Shown: positions 26,572-35,018 of the stretch, piece by piece
How the letters are laid out: each line of letters opens with the position of its first letter
Position numbering within the stretch: the first letter of the stretch is position 1
From: an uncultured Desulfovibrio sp.
GTDB taxonomy: Bacteria; Desulfobacterota; Desulfovibrionia; Desulfovibrionales; Desulfovibrionaceae
Assembly: GCA_913063155.1 (NCBI GenBank)
Contig: CAJXYU010000001.1
Coordinates: 682,001-746,000 of the forward strand
Length of the DNA stretch: 64,000 nt
Direction: 5' to 3'
Made by a program: the position numbers and the translations under genes
The notes under the pieces: generated by a model
Told to the model about the DNA's origin: nothing
What the model saw: only the letters and a program-made list of their open reading frames with translations
Databases searched by the model: none

Positions 26572-27999
26572 CTATTGCGGCCAAGCGTGACCGAGGTCGC
26601 CGTCAAAGCCGGATTCCGGATGCGCCACCGGCCCCTGCGCAGGCTGCGCACCCTGCATGTTTCTGCCGTTCTTGGCGGGCTTCTTGCCCTTGTCACGGCC
26701 TTCAAGCAGGCCGAGCAGGAAGAATTCGTAGTCGTCCGGCTCGCGGAAGCCGTCCGTGGGCAGGGTCTGCTTGTCCCGGTCCAGAGGCTTCACCAGATGG
26801 GCCGTGACGATGATTACCAACTCGGTCTTGCCCTTTTCAAAATCCACGCTGCGGAACAGGGTGCCCAGCACGGGCAGATCGCCCAATACCGGGAACCGGT
26901 AGTTGTTTTCCTTGAGGGATTCGCTGACCAGCCCGGCGATGGCGAAACTCTGGCCGTCGGCCAATTCAATGACCGTGGAGGCGCGACGGGTAGTGATGGC
27001 CGGCACCTCGTAACTGTCCAGTTCCAGGGAGCGGGAGTAATCCAATTCGGAAACTTCGGGAGCCACCTTGAGGTTGATGAGATTGGAGCTCATGACCGTA
27101 GGCGTGAACTCCAGCCCGACGCCAAAGGGCTTGAACTCGATCCCGACCGTGCCCAGTGCCCCCGGCATGGGGATGGGCACTTCGCCGCCGGCCAGGAAGT
27201 TGGCGGACTCGCCGCTTACGCAGATGAGATTCGGCTCGGCAAGAATGCGGGCCAGTCCGTGGGACTTGAGAGCATCGATGAAGCCCTGGAAATTTCCGTT
27301 GGACCCGGAATAGGAAAGAATGCTGTTGATCCTGTCGGTCAACAGGGTTCCGGAACCGTCCGTGGCCAGCGAGGTCAGGTTGTTGAGGAAGGAGTAGAAG
27401 GTGAATTGCCCCACCATGGTGTTGAAGTTGACACCCATGCGGTTGAGCACGCTGCGGCTCATTTCGGCCACCCTCACCTCAAGCATGACCTGCTGTACGC
27501 CGTCCAGGCGCAGCAGATTGACCACCTTTTCCGGGGCCACGGTTTCTGCCAGATTGAGAGCGGCTGTCAGGCTGGCCGCGTTGGTCACGCTTCCGGCCAG
27601 GGTGATGTTCTCGGAGTTGGCCATAACCTTGATGTTGCTTTCGTTGGGCAGCAGCTCATGCAACATGCGCTTGAGACCGGACACATCGGGAACTACTTGC
27701 ACATCGTAGATTTCCATGTCCCGTCCCTTCCACAGGGTCAGGTTGGTGGTGCCGAACGTCTTGCCGGTCACGTAGACCTGGCGGGGCGAGAGCAGCATGA
27801 TGGAGGCGGTCTCCGGATTGGCGATGGACACGCGGTTCACGTTGCGGTCTGTCTTCATGATCACGGACTTGCCCGAAATCAGACGAATGACGTTGGCCGC
27901 TTCCGAAACGACGACATCCCCGGCCTGAGCTCTCTGCGGCGAAATCGCAAGGCCGGCAAGAACCAGCAGCGTGATGCCGATATTTCTGATTATGGACAT
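26572..27999 (-). CDS. cpaC: Tad outer-membrane secretin CpaC/RcpA
   Basis: 475 residues with a signal peptide, an N-terminal BON/N0-like region (VIMKTDRNVNRVSIANPE), and a C-terminal secretin domain (VMLEVRVAEMSRSVLNRMG; LAEPNLICVSGESANFLAGGE; DLPVLGTLFRS). It forms the outer-membrane gate for the Flp pilus. GGGGGGAG precedes the ATG at 27999; an upstream ATG at 28041 is less likely because the signal peptide would be displaced. Confidence 0.94.
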   Translation of the reverse strand: MSIIRNIGITLLVLAGLAISPQRAQAGDVVVSEAANVIRLISGKSVIMKTDRNVNRVSIANPETASIMLLSPRQVYVTGKTFGTTNLTLWKGRDMEIYDVQVVPDVSGLKRMLHELLPNESNIKVMANSENITLAGSVTNAASLTAALNLAETVAPEKVVNLLRLDGVQQVMLEVRVAEMSRSVLNRMGVNFNTMVGQFTFYSFLNNLTSLATDGSGTLLTDRINSILSYSGSNGNFQGFIDALKSHGLARILAEPNLICVSGESANFLAGGEVPIPMPGALGTVGIEFKPFGVGLEFTPTVMSSNLINLKVAPEVSELDYSRSLELDSYEVPAITTRRASTVIELADGQSFAIAGLVSESLKENNYRFPVLGDLPVLGTLFRSVDFEKGKTELVIIVTAHLVKPLDRDKQTLPTDGFREPDDYEFFLLGLLEGRDKGKKPAKNGRNMQGAQPAQGPVAHPESGFDGDLGHAWPQ

Positions 28000-28015
28000 T
28001 GCTCCCCCCTTCCCT

Positions 28016-28822
28016 CTAAAACTTCTGACTACTGACGGCATCGCCGGAAATGACTTCCACCTTATGCCACTTGCGTGTTTTCACCTTCCGAGGCTCCTGT
28101 CCCTTGCGATAGGCCGCCAGGGCGGACCTGGGCGTCTGGCCGGTGGTATAGACCGTGGCGTTGTCCGCTGCGTTGCGCAGGGCGAAGTGCAGTTCTCCCT
28201 GCGAGGCGGCCAGTGCGATACGCTCACTCTCTTCCGGGGTCAGCTCCAGGGTGTAGATGTCAACGGAGGCGGTGCTGCCTTCCTCAAGAGGAGATTCCAG
28301 CTGGGTTCCAGTGGCCAGGACCTTGATCCATTCGAGCACGACCTTGGTGACCGGCTTTTCCTTTTCGCCTTCAGTCATGGACACGAGCACGTCCACCCGG
28401 TCCCCGGGGTGTACGAAACCGGCCAACCCCATGACCCGGTTGCCCTTAACGGACATGGCCCGCTTGCCCGGCTCCACCATGGTGCTGATGCTGGTGATGA
28501 CTTTGTCCCGCACCAATTTGCTCACGGTGACGGGCTCATTGGCCCCGACGCCGATCGTAATGACCTTGCCTACGAGGCTCTTGGTGTCGTTGAAAGCACC
28601 TGATGGCTTCACATCCATGGGAAAATTCTTGATCTCAAGGTGTTCGGCCACCAGCTTGGTGCCCTTCTTCAAGGCCGACTTGGCCACCACGACGGGGCTC
28701 TGCCGAACCTGGGGCTGGTTGGCGGTCTGAACGCTCATCCAGCGGAAAATCATGAATGCGGCCACCAGGGACAGCAACAAGGCGATGGCTATCTGGGCCA
28801 GTGCGCGCGAAGACCTGCTCAT
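28016..28822 (-). CDS. cpaB: Tad pilus assembly protein CpaB/RcpC
   Basis: 268 residues with one N-terminal membrane helix (IAIALLLSLVAAFMIFRWM) and an SAF domain (VVAKSALKKGTKLVAEHLE), followed by the RcpC-type beta region (VHPGDRVDVLVSMTEGE). It is thought to bind peptidoglycan and stabilise the secretin. Between cpaA and cpaC with short gaps; AGGGG lies before the ATG. Confidence 0.93.
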   Translation of the reverse strand: MSRSSRALAQIAIALLLSLVAAFMIFRWMSVQTANQPQVRQSPVVVAKSALKKGTKLVAEHLEIKNFPMDVKPSGAFNDTKSLVGKVITIGVGANEPVTVSKLVRDKVITSISTMVEPGKRAMSVKGNRVMGLAGFVHPGDRVDVLVSMTEGEKEKPVTKVVLEWIKVLATGTQLESPLEEGSTASVDIYTLELTPEESERIALAASQGELHFALRNAADNATVYTTGQTPRSALAAYRKGQEPRKVKTRKWHKVEVISGDAVSSQKF

Positions 28823-28836
28823 AACTCACCCCTGCC

Positions 28837-29382
28837 TTAGCGGACGAAAGTCCCGCCGGTTTCATGATAGGTCAGTACCATGGAAGCCACGGTGCCGATG
28901 GCAATGGCCACGCCGTAACAAAGCCGGGGCAAGGTGCGCTGCGAAGAAACGGGGGTGTATTTGAAATCCTTGGTGCACAAGGCGAGAACAAGATGTGCCT
29001 TGATGTTGGTGAGGACGGCCTTGAAAATCTCCCGGTCACGCAGCATGACACCCAGCGCGTACACGCCACCGGCCAGGCAGGTGATGACGAAGGCGGTCAG
29101 AGTGGTGTTGACGCCCAACCAGGCACCCACTCCGGCCAGAAGTTTCACGTCGCCTGCACCCATGACTCCCAAAAGGAAGGGCACCAGCATGATCCCCAGC
29201 CCCAGTCCGAATCCGGCAAGGCTGAACCACAGGCCCTCAAGCCCGGTAAAAACCGCATGGGCGGCCAAGCCGCCGAGCATCAGCGGAAAGGTCAGCCAAT
29301 TGGGTATACGCTGACTTTTGAGGTCGGTGACCGTCGCGATGGTGAGTGCTGCCGCAAGAACTGCGGCGACCAGAATATCCAT
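28837..29382 (-). CDS. cpaA: Flp prepilin peptidase CpaA/TadV
   Basis: 181-residue membrane aspartyl peptidase. The two catalytic aspartates are in TDLKSQRIPN (near residue 21) and GAGDVKLLAG (near residue 77). It cuts the leader of the Flp pilin and of TadE/TadF pseudopilins. It is the short A24A form lacking the methylase domain, as usual for TadV. GGGGGAG precedes the ATG. A hairpin separates it from flp. Confidence 0.93.
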   Translation of the reverse strand: MDILVAAVLAAALTIATVTDLKSQRIPNWLTFPLMLGGLAAHAVFTGLEGLWFSLAGFGLGLGIMLVPFLLGVMGAGDVKLLAGVGAWLGVNTTLTAFVITCLAGGVYALGVMLRDREIFKAVLTNIKAHLVLALCTKDFKYTPVSSQRTLPRLCYGVAIAIGTVASMVLTYHETGGTFVR

Positions 29383-29447
29383 GTTCTCCCCCGAAACATT
29401 GTCTGTTTTCGGCTTTCCGTCTCAAGCTTTCCCCCTGAGGCGGAACC

Positions 29448-29477
29448 GGGGCAGCGGGCTTTCCCTCCCGCTGCCCC
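29448..29477 (-). terminator. hairpin between flp and the Tad machinery genes
   Basis: GGGGCAGCGGG pairs with CCCGCTGCCCC (11 bp, loop of 8). There is no T-run on the minus strand after it, so it looks like an attenuator or an mRNA-stabilising stem that lets pilin be made in excess of the machine. Confidence 0.65.
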
Positions 29478-29504
29478 GAGCCGGCTGAACTTTTGCTGTG
29501 AAGC

Positions 29505-29690
29505 CTACGAACTGGTGGTGGTCATCGCGGCGGACATCTTGCCGCTAATGAAATCGAAGGTTGCCACAACCTGGTCGCCCAGGCCGCCTACCGCAGTGGC
29601 GATGCCGGCTGCGATCAATGCTGCGATCAGACCGTATTCCAGAGCAGTTGCACCTTCTTCATTCTTGATAAGGTTCATCAGTTTGGTCAT
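29505..29690 (-). CDS. flp: Flp-type pilin
   Basis: A 61-residue major pilin. The class III signal NEEG|ATALEYGLIAALIA has the Glu-Tyr pair typical of Flp, and cleavage by CpaA after Gly would leave about 48 residues. The hydrophobic helix is followed by a short Thr/Ser-rich end. Two ATGs lie 6 bases apart; AAGGAG is spaced for the second one, so 29690 was chosen. It is the first gene after a sigma-54 promoter. Confidence 0.93.
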   Translation of the reverse strand: MTKLMNLIKNEEGATALEYGLIAALIAAGIATAVGGLGDQVVATFDFISGKMSAAMTTTSS

Positions 29691-29779
29691 TTTCATTTCT
29701 CCTTGTTTAAAAAAGTTTGGGTTGCTTTTTTTCATTTTGGGTTGCGGGTACTCCCCTCCATCAGCCACTGCCCTCATTG

Positions 29780-29795
29780 AGCAACCGTCGTGCCA
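29780..29795 (-). promoter_or_regulatory. sigma-54 promoter of flp and the Tad machinery operon
   Basis: On the minus strand TGGCAC-GACGG-TTGCT matches the sigma-54 consensus (TGGCAC-N5-TTGCW) at every fixed position. It lies about 90 bases before the flp start. The remaining 200 bases up to the regulator gene hold no gene; enhancer sites could not be picked out. Confidence 0.85.
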
Positions 29796-29992
29796 ACACT
29801 GTTCAAAACAGCATCAACTCACTGAAATAAAAGCATTAAATATTTTCCGAGAGCCCTTACCCACTCAAAAAAGCAAAGTGATTCCTCTTTGAAAATCTAA
29901 AAAAAATGGATCGCCATCCTTCGATGACGACCCTTCTTTGGAACGTTTAGTGCTGCTATTTCAAATCATTATGTCGATCTAAAATAAATGGA

Positions 29993-31387
29993 CTACCGGG
30001 TTAAAAACTCCGTGGGATCAAGCTTGTGCTTCTGAAGCTTGTTCCACAAATTTTTGGGGGTAATACCCAAAAGTTCGGCCGCCTCGGTCTGTACGCCGGA
30101 GGTTCTGCTCAGGGCGGATATGATGACCTTGCGCTCGTATTCCTGCAGGGCCTGCTTCAGGGTCATGTCCCCGTCCAGAATAACGGAGGCAGTCTCCTCT
30201 TCCTCCCCCTGAATCGCCCTGGAAAAGGCCAGATCCATTTCCGACCGGGTAATGTGAGTCCCCTTGCAGAAAATGGCGGCCCGTTCCACGGCATTGGCCA
30301 ACTGCCGAACGTTACCGGGCCAGTCGTAAGCCATCATTTTGGCCATGGCGTCCGGCGCGACTCCCAGAATATCCGTTCCCAAACGCCGATTGGCGCGCCT
30401 GATGAAAAACTCGGCCAGCAACGGCACGTCGTCCAGGCGTTCACGCAGGGGCGGCAACAGGATGGTGGCCACATTGAGGCGATAATAAAGGTCGCTGCGA
30501 AACGCCCCTTCCCTGACCCGCTCCTCCAATTCCTGGTTGGTGGCCGCGATGATGCGTACATCGAAGGATATCGGAGCTATGCCCCCCAGGCGTTCCACCT
30601 GCTTCTGCTCCACCGCCCGCAGCAGTTTGGGCTGAAGATGAATCGGCATGTCCCCGATTTCGTCCAAGAGAATGGACCCACCCTTGGCCTGCTCGAACTT
30701 GCCCTTTTTCACGGCAGTGGCGCCGGTGAACGCCCCCTTTTCATGGCCGAAGAGTTCGCTTTCCAGCAGACTTTCCGGGATGGCCGCGCAGTTGATTTTG
30801 ATGAACGGGCCGGACATGCGCGCACTCAGGGCGTGAATGGTGTCGGAAACCAACTCCTTGCCCGTGCCTGTCTCGCCAATTACCAGCACGTCCGCGTCCA
30901 GCTCGGCCACGCGCTCGATGCGCTCCTTGACCCGCATCATGGGCTCGCTCTGGCCGATGATGGTCTCCAGCGGGCTGTCTGCGCGCAGGTTTTTCTTGAG
31001 CGTCTTGAGCTCCTGCTGCAGCTTGCGCTTTTCCAGAGCCCTGCGGATGACCACGTCCATCTCGCCGATGCTGAACGGTTTGGTGAAATAGTCGTAAGCT
31101 CCGCGTTTCATGGCCTCCACGCCCGAGCCTTTGGTGGCGTAACCGGTCATGACGATCACATCCATGGTCGGTGCGACCTCGGCCAGATGCGGCAAAGCCT
31201 CGATGCCGGACATCCCCGGCAATTTCACGTCATGCAGGGCCAAATCGAAATCGCCTGCACGAGCCTTTTCAATCCCTTTCTCGGCAGAGTCCGCAGTCTC
31301 CACCTCATAGCCCTTTTCGGTCAGGGCATCCACGAGCAATCCCTGGAAGGCTGGTTCATCATCCACAACAAGAATTCTGACGGGCAT
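29993..31387 (-). CDS. NtrC-family sigma-54-dependent response regulator
   Basis: 464 residues. A receiver domain (Asp in LALHDVKLPGMSG, Lys in TKPFSIGEM) is followed by an AAA+ activator domain with Walker A GETGTGKE, the sigma-54 contact loop GAFTGA and Walker B GGSILLDEIGDMP. A Fis-type helix-turn-helix ends the protein (VQTEAAELLGITPKNLW). All key residues are present. AAGGAGAGG precedes the ATG. It stands between two divergent Tad operons, both with perfect sigma-54 promoters, so it almost certainly controls the pilus. No kinase adjoins it. Confidence 0.93.
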   Translation of the reverse strand: MPVRILVVDDEPAFQGLLVDALTEKGYEVETADSAEKGIEKARAGDFDLALHDVKLPGMSGIEALPHLAEVAPTMDVIVMTGYATKGSGVEAMKRGAYDYFTKPFSIGEMDVVIRRALEKRKLQQELKTLKKNLRADSPLETIIGQSEPMMRVKERIERVAELDADVLVIGETGTGKELVSDTIHALSARMSGPFIKINCAAIPESLLESELFGHEKGAFTGATAVKKGKFEQAKGGSILLDEIGDMPIHLQPKLLRAVEQKQVERLGGIAPISFDVRIIAATNQELEERVREGAFRSDLYYRLNVATILLPPLRERLDDVPLLAEFFIRRANRRLGTDILGVAPDAMAKMMAYDWPGNVRQLANAVERAAIFCKGTHITRSEMDLAFSRAIQGEEEETASVILDGDMTLKQALQEYERKVIISALSRTSGVQTEAAELLGITPKNLWNKLQKHKLDPTEFLTR

Positions 31388-31573
31388 GGACCTCTCCTTG
31401 TATTCTCCACCAAGCTACCTCATTTCCCGAAGCTGCTCCACAAAAAATAGATCATACTAACACTCCAAGACGCCCTTCCGGCGTGGAAAAGAAATCCGAA
31501 AAAAGGTCGCGCGGCAAGCAGGCCCTAGCTTTCCGGGCAATTTTCATCTGCATCCATCTCATTATTACTTCCT

Positions 31574-31589
31574 TGGCACAGCCATTGCT
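31574..31589 (+). promoter_or_regulatory. sigma-54 promoter of the tadE-tadG-tadF operon
   Basis: TGGCAC-AGCCA-TTGCT matches the sigma-54 consensus at every fixed position and lies 49 bases before the tadE start codon. The two sigma-54 promoters in this locus face away from each other across the regulator gene. Confidence 0.88.
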
Positions 31590-31637
31590 CAGAAGAGATC
31601 ACCGGGGTCCATCCCGGACAGAAAAAGGAGTGAGAAC

Positions 31638-32039
31638 ATGGAGAACAGGCACGAAATCGAATCACAAAAAGGAATAGCAGCCACTGAACTGGCGCTCCTG
31701 CTGCCGCTCATCGTGCTGTTGCTGTTCGTTCTCGTGGAAGCATCCACAGCCATGCACACTTATACCACGCTGCAGGAAGCCAGCAGGGAAGGAGCGCGCA
31801 TGGTGCTGCTGCAGGGAGAAGGCGCTGACGTGGACGGCTTGGTCAAGGCGATCATCACCGAAATTCCGGACGACTCCCTTGTCACCGACGTGACCACCGA
31901 CGCCGGGCAGAAAACCGTGACCGTCACCGTCAGCTGTGAATATGTACCGTTCAAGGGAGGCTCCGATGGCACCAACTTCATCTCAAACGACAAGCAAACA
32001 TACATGCTCCAGGCAAGCACCACCATGCCCATCCCCTAA
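31638..32039 (+). CDS. tadE: TadE-family pseudopilin
   Basis: 133 residues. The TadE signature is at the start: KGIAATELALLLPLIVLLLF, with a Gly-x-x-x-x-Glu pattern for prepilin peptidase cleavage, then one membrane helix and an extracytoplasmic beta-rich domain. TadE/TadF are minor pilins needed for Flp assembly. AAAAAGGAG precedes the ATG. Its end overlaps the next gene in another frame. Confidence 0.88.
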   Translation: MENRHEIESQKGIAATELALLLPLIVLLLFVLVEASTAMHTYTTLQEASREGARMVLLQGEGADVDGLVKAIITEIPDDSLVTDVTTDAGQKTVTVTVSCEYVPFKGGSDGTNFISNDKQTYMLQASTTMPIP

Positions 32040-33279
32040 AGGACCCCGGCATGGCGGCATCAGCATGCTCATGGGCATCCTGCTGCCCGTCCTGGTCGCC
32101 TTCGTGGGCCTGGCAGTAGACCTGGGCATGCTTTACAAGTCCAAGGCCCAGTTACAGGCGGCCGTGGATGCGGGAGCTCTGGCCGGAAGTCTTGAGCTTC
32201 CCTACGACCCGGACCTGAGCAAAGGTCTGGTCAATGCAGCGGTCAACGACATGATCCAGATCAACTATCCCGGAGCTGTCGTGGAAGAGGTCTCGCCGGG
32301 CACGGAGATTCGCAGTGTCAACGTCCAGGCCAAGGCACAGGTGAACACCATCCTGCTCAATATCCTCGGCATCACGGACAAATGGGTCTACGCCAAGGCG
32401 GCCGCAGGATTCAACAAACTGGAGGTGGTCTTTGTCATCGACAACTCCGGTTCCATGAAGGGAACGCCCATCACAATGGTGCGAGAGGCGTCCATCAATC
32501 TGGTAAACCTGATCATCCCCGACGGCACCAGCCCGTCGACCAAGGTCGGACTCGTCCCCTTCAAGGGACTCGTCCGGGTCGGCGATGATGCCGGCGACGG
32601 ACAGCCCGCTGGCGGGCGCAACTGGGACGGAACTCTCAACGAAGGGCTGCACGAGGACTTCATGGATGAATACTGGGCCCTTCCCTATTACTATAGAGAC
32701 AGAGTCACTCTGAATACTTCATCGGGCGTGCCCGAAGTCCAATCCCTGACCACCGACAAGAGCACGATCATCGGCTCCATCAACACCATGGACGCACGAG
32801 GCGTGTGGTCAGGCACCATTATCCCCATGGGCGTCAAATGGGGCCGGCATGTCCTGACCCAGGAAGCCCCTTATACCCAGGCGGGCGACCCGGAGGAATA
32901 CCGCAAGATCATGATCCTGCTCACGGACGGAGATAACGAGGACGGCAAGTGCGGCGGCCCGTACGTCCAGAGTTACGAACCCAACAACTACTGGACCAAC
33001 TCGTACTACGCCATGCACGTCACCGATGCTCACTGCGAAGACAGCGGCCGGCTCAATGCGGACATGCTGGAGCAGGCGCAGTTGGCCAAGGATGCGGGCA
33101 TCGAGATCTTCACCATCCGTTTCGGAACCTCGGACAACGTGGACAAGGCGCTCATGATGCAGGTCGCTTCCAGCAGGCCGGGCACGAACGACCATTATTT
33201 CGATGCTCCGTCGGTCTACGACATCGACGACATCTTCAAGCAGATCGGCCGTCAGCTCGGCTGGCGTCTGCTCAACTAG
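31966..33279 (+). CDS. tadG: TadG-like protein with von Willebrand A domain
   Basis: 437 residues. After a basic N-terminus comes a TadG-type membrane segment (GGISMLMGILLPVLVAFVGL) and the motif YKSKAQLQAAVDAGALAGS. A vWA domain follows, with a complete MIDAS start, VFVIDNSGSMKG, and a later ILLTDGDNEDG. TadG is thought to sit in the envelope and, through vWA, to bind metal-dependent ligands. GGGAGG before the ATG at 31966 supports this start, which overlaps tadE by 74 bases. Confidence 0.85.
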   Translation: MAPTSSQTTSKHTCSRQAPPCPSPKGPRHGGISMLMGILLPVLVAFVGLAVDLGMLYKSKAQLQAAVDAGALAGSLELPYDPDLSKGLVNAAVNDMIQINYPGAVVEEVSPGTEIRSVNVQAKAQVNTILLNILGITDKWVYAKAAAGFNKLEVVFVIDNSGSMKGTPITMVREASINLVNLIIPDGTSPSTKVGLVPFKGLVRVGDDAGDGQPAGGRNWDGTLNEGLHEDFMDEYWALPYYYRDRVTLNTSSGVPEVQSLTTDKSTIIGSINTMDARGVWSGTIIPMGVKWGRHVLTQEAPYTQAGDPEEYRKIMILLTDGDNEDGKCGGPYVQSYEPNNYWTNSYYAMHVTDAHCEDSGRLNADMLEQAQLAKDAGIEIFTIRFGTSDNVDKALMMQVASSRPGTNDHYFDAPSVYDIDDIFKQIGRQLGWRLLN

Positions 33280-33288
33280 GAGGCCGCC

Positions 33289-33777
33289 ATGAAGCGCACC
33301 GCAACCCTCATCCGGCCCTGGGAAAAGGGCAAATCGGGAATGACCGCCATGGAACTCGCCCTGGTCCTGCCCCTGCTCTTCGTGCTGACCATGGGACTCA
33401 TCGAAATGGGCAACATCTGTTATTCCTGGCTGACCCTGCAGCGGGCGGCGCAGGAAGGAGCCCGTTTCGCCAGCACCGGCCAGGGCTACGAGGAGGGCAC
33501 CCGTCTGACGCAGATAGAGGAAAAGACCGGAGTCATGCTCAGTGTCCTGAACAACGGAAGCAAATCCATCACCATCCGCAGTTGGCCCGACCTGGCCGCC
33601 GGCGGCGAGGGAGTCGAAGGCAATGCCGGAGAGCCCTGCCAGATTGTGGAGGTCATGGTACGGTACGATTATACGCCCTTTACACCGCTCATTGCCCAGG
33701 CATTGCCCAGTACCATCACGTTGCTCGGTTCGGACCGCAAGGTGAACGAGCCGTGGTACCCTTGCGACATCCCGTAA
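33289..33777 (+). CDS. tadF: TadE/TadF-family pseudopilin
   Basis: 162 residues. The pseudopilin signature (KSGMTAMELALVLPLLFVLTMG) is followed by an extracytoplasmic domain with two late cysteines (GEPCQIVEV; WYPCDIP) that may form a disulfide. Third gene of the plus-strand Tad operon, 9 bases after tadG. Tentatively named tadF by position, since TadE and TadF are hard to tell apart by sequence. Confidence 0.82.
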   Translation: MKRTATLIRPWEKGKSGMTAMELALVLPLLFVLTMGLIEMGNICYSWLTLQRAAQEGARFASTGQGYEEGTRLTQIEEKTGVMLSVLNNGSKSITIRSWPDLAAGGEGVEGNAGEPCQIVEVMVRYDYTPFTPLIAQALPSTITLLGSDRKVNEPWYPCDIP

Positions 33778-33871
33778 GAAAAAGGATATTGCCACGCTGA
33801 CTCCCCATCCACGCAACTCGCCCCCGTGCTCCCCGGAGGGCGCGAAACAACAGCAACAGGGCATGAGCGGA

Positions 33872-33897
33872 AAGGCCGGGTCGTTTGACCCGGCCTT
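33872..33897 (+). terminator. intrinsic terminator of the tadE-G-F operon
   Basis: AAGGCCGGGTC pairs with GACCCGGCCTT around GTTT, followed by CTTTATTTC. Confidence 0.9.
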
Positions 33898-34140
33898 CTT
33901 TATTTCAATTTCGCAACGAGAGTAGAACCAGCCGATTTCCTGAAACATCAACTGAGCAATCACGGGTTTGGCAAAATACGCAGGGAATGCTCCCAAAGCA
34001 GATTCCCTGAAGCCCGAGGAACAGGACTGACCGGTAATTTTGTGCTGCAGTTCGACAGCAGTCTCTTCCACAAGCTTAATTACACCTCTCAGCACGGACG
34101 GAGTATGCCGCCCATGTGCACGGAGCGCAGCACTTCGAAT
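33898..34140. other. gene-free stretch between the Tad operon and the phage-derived genes
   Basis: About 240 bases. An open minus-strand frame enters from here, but it is only a shadow of tadG/tadF further on. It may hold the lost 3' part of the scaffold gene, but no recognisable protein segment was seen. Confidence 0.4.
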
Positions 34141-34638
34141 TCACGTATGCACTCCTCCAGATCGCCCCTGTTGCATCTCCACGCGCAGCTCGGCCACCTT
34201 GGGCAGAAACCAACCCAGCAGCGCCTCTGTCTGTTTCGTATTCAGACCCTGCTTGTGGGCCACGATCAGGAATTCCCGCAGGAACTCGTCCCTGATCTCA
34301 AAGTTGTCAGACAGAGGCAGTTGAAGCAGACGGTATCCTTCCGGGTCCTGAGGCCTGCCCAGAGCTGCATAGATCTGCTCCCATTCCTCGGGAGAAGTGC
34401 TTTCGCCGGGCACGGGCATATAGCCCTCGGGCCTGCGGCCGAGCATGCGCTGAGCGTGCACCAATGCCTTCACGGCCTCGTCCTTGCTGTTGTATTTGGT
34501 CAAGGACGGATGTTCGCCGATGGGAATCTCCACCTCCCTGCCGTCGCCGCCTCGATGCATGATGGTCCACTCCCTGGGCAGGGTTGTCCGCCAATCCCGT
34601 TCAGCGATCTTGGCCTGCTTCATTGCTGCCCTGTGCAT
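34141..34638 (-). CDS. phage capsid-assembly scaffold-like protein, probably truncated
   Basis: 165 residues. The sequence follows the N-terminal part of podovirus scaffolding proteins: SLTKYNSKDEAVKALVHAQ, then VPGESTSPEEWEQIYAALGR and PQDPEGYRL. Such proteins are normally 250 residues or longer with a charged C-terminal half; here the frame stops soon after FLPKVAELRVEMQQG, so the C-terminus is missing. A start at 34623 with AGGG is an alternative. It begins 1 base after the Bbp19-like gene and must be co-transcribed with it. No capsid gene follows. It could be a remnant or a shortened, reused protein. Confidence 0.6.
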   Translation of the reverse strand: MHRAAMKQAKIAERDWRTTLPREWTIMHRGGDGREVEIPIGEHPSLTKYNSKDEAVKALVHAQRMLGRRPEGYMPVPGESTSPEEWEQIYAALGRPQDPEGYRLLQLPLSDNFEIRDEFLREFLIVAHKQGLNTKQTEALLGWFLPKVAELRVEMQQGRSGGVHT

Positions 34639-34639
34639 A

Positions 34640-34867
34640 TTATTTCTTCTCCTTGATCAGTCCCCTGAAATTGTCCTCGTCGATCATGAAGCGGACATGA
34701 AGCACCATGCTCCGCCTGCCTTCGTTGAAGTGTGTCCGGCCCGGGTCCGTGGAAAAGGTGGTCCGGTCGAAACAGGCGCGCAGCTTCAGGTCCTCCAGGA
34801 CCATTTTCCCATCTTCGGTATCGAATATGCGTTTGTAGGCGCGATGCAGCTCAATGGTATCATTCAT
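34640..34867 (-). CDS. Bbp19-like phage protein
   Basis: 75 residues, closely following the small Bbp19 family (named from Bordetella phage BPP-1): AYKRIFDTEDGKMVLEDLK, then FSTDPGRTHFNEGRRSMVLHV. In podoviruses this gene lies between the portal and the scaffold genes, and here too the scaffold-like gene follows at once. The frame is intact and of normal length. AGGAGG precedes the ATG. Promoter module copy B lies 75 bases upstream. Confidence 0.72.
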   Translation of the reverse strand: MNDTIELHRAYKRIFDTEDGKMVLEDLKLRACFDRTTFSTDPGRTHFNEGRRSMVLHVRFMIDEDNFRGLIKEKK

Positions 34868-34939
34868 GCTCGGATTCCTCCTGAAGTTGGTTGGGGCTGC
34901 CGCCCCGTACGCAAATCTTCTTTATTTGTTGTAGCGAGG

Positions 34940-35018
34940 AGCATACCCCCCGTTTTCAGGGCTGGATAAAATTGGAAAGCAAAAGGAAACGAGAGGGAAA
35001 GAAAAGGAACTTGACAGA
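34940..35018 (-). promoter_or_regulatory. shared phage-gene promoter module, copy B
   Basis: Plus-strand order: AGCATA (34940-34945), 18 bp, GGATAAAATTGG (34964-34975), 34 bp purine-rich, CTTGACAG (35010-35017). The block CCCC-GTTTTC between the first two boxes is also shared with copy A. It drives toward the Bbp19-like and scaffold-like genes. Confidence 0.65.

Noticed and set aside
26575-28035. 486-codon plus-strand frame opposite the secretin gene
   Set aside because: It is the mirror of cpaC with no ribosome site and no protein-like pattern; the minus-strand secretin explains the region.
30026-31450. 474-codon plus-strand frame opposite the NtrC-type regulator
   Set aside because: Antisense of a well-supported gene, with no start signals.
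32809-34095. 428-codon minus-strand frame over tadG and tadF
   Set aside because: Antisense shadow for most of its length. Its first 65 codons lie in the gap but match nothing recognisable.
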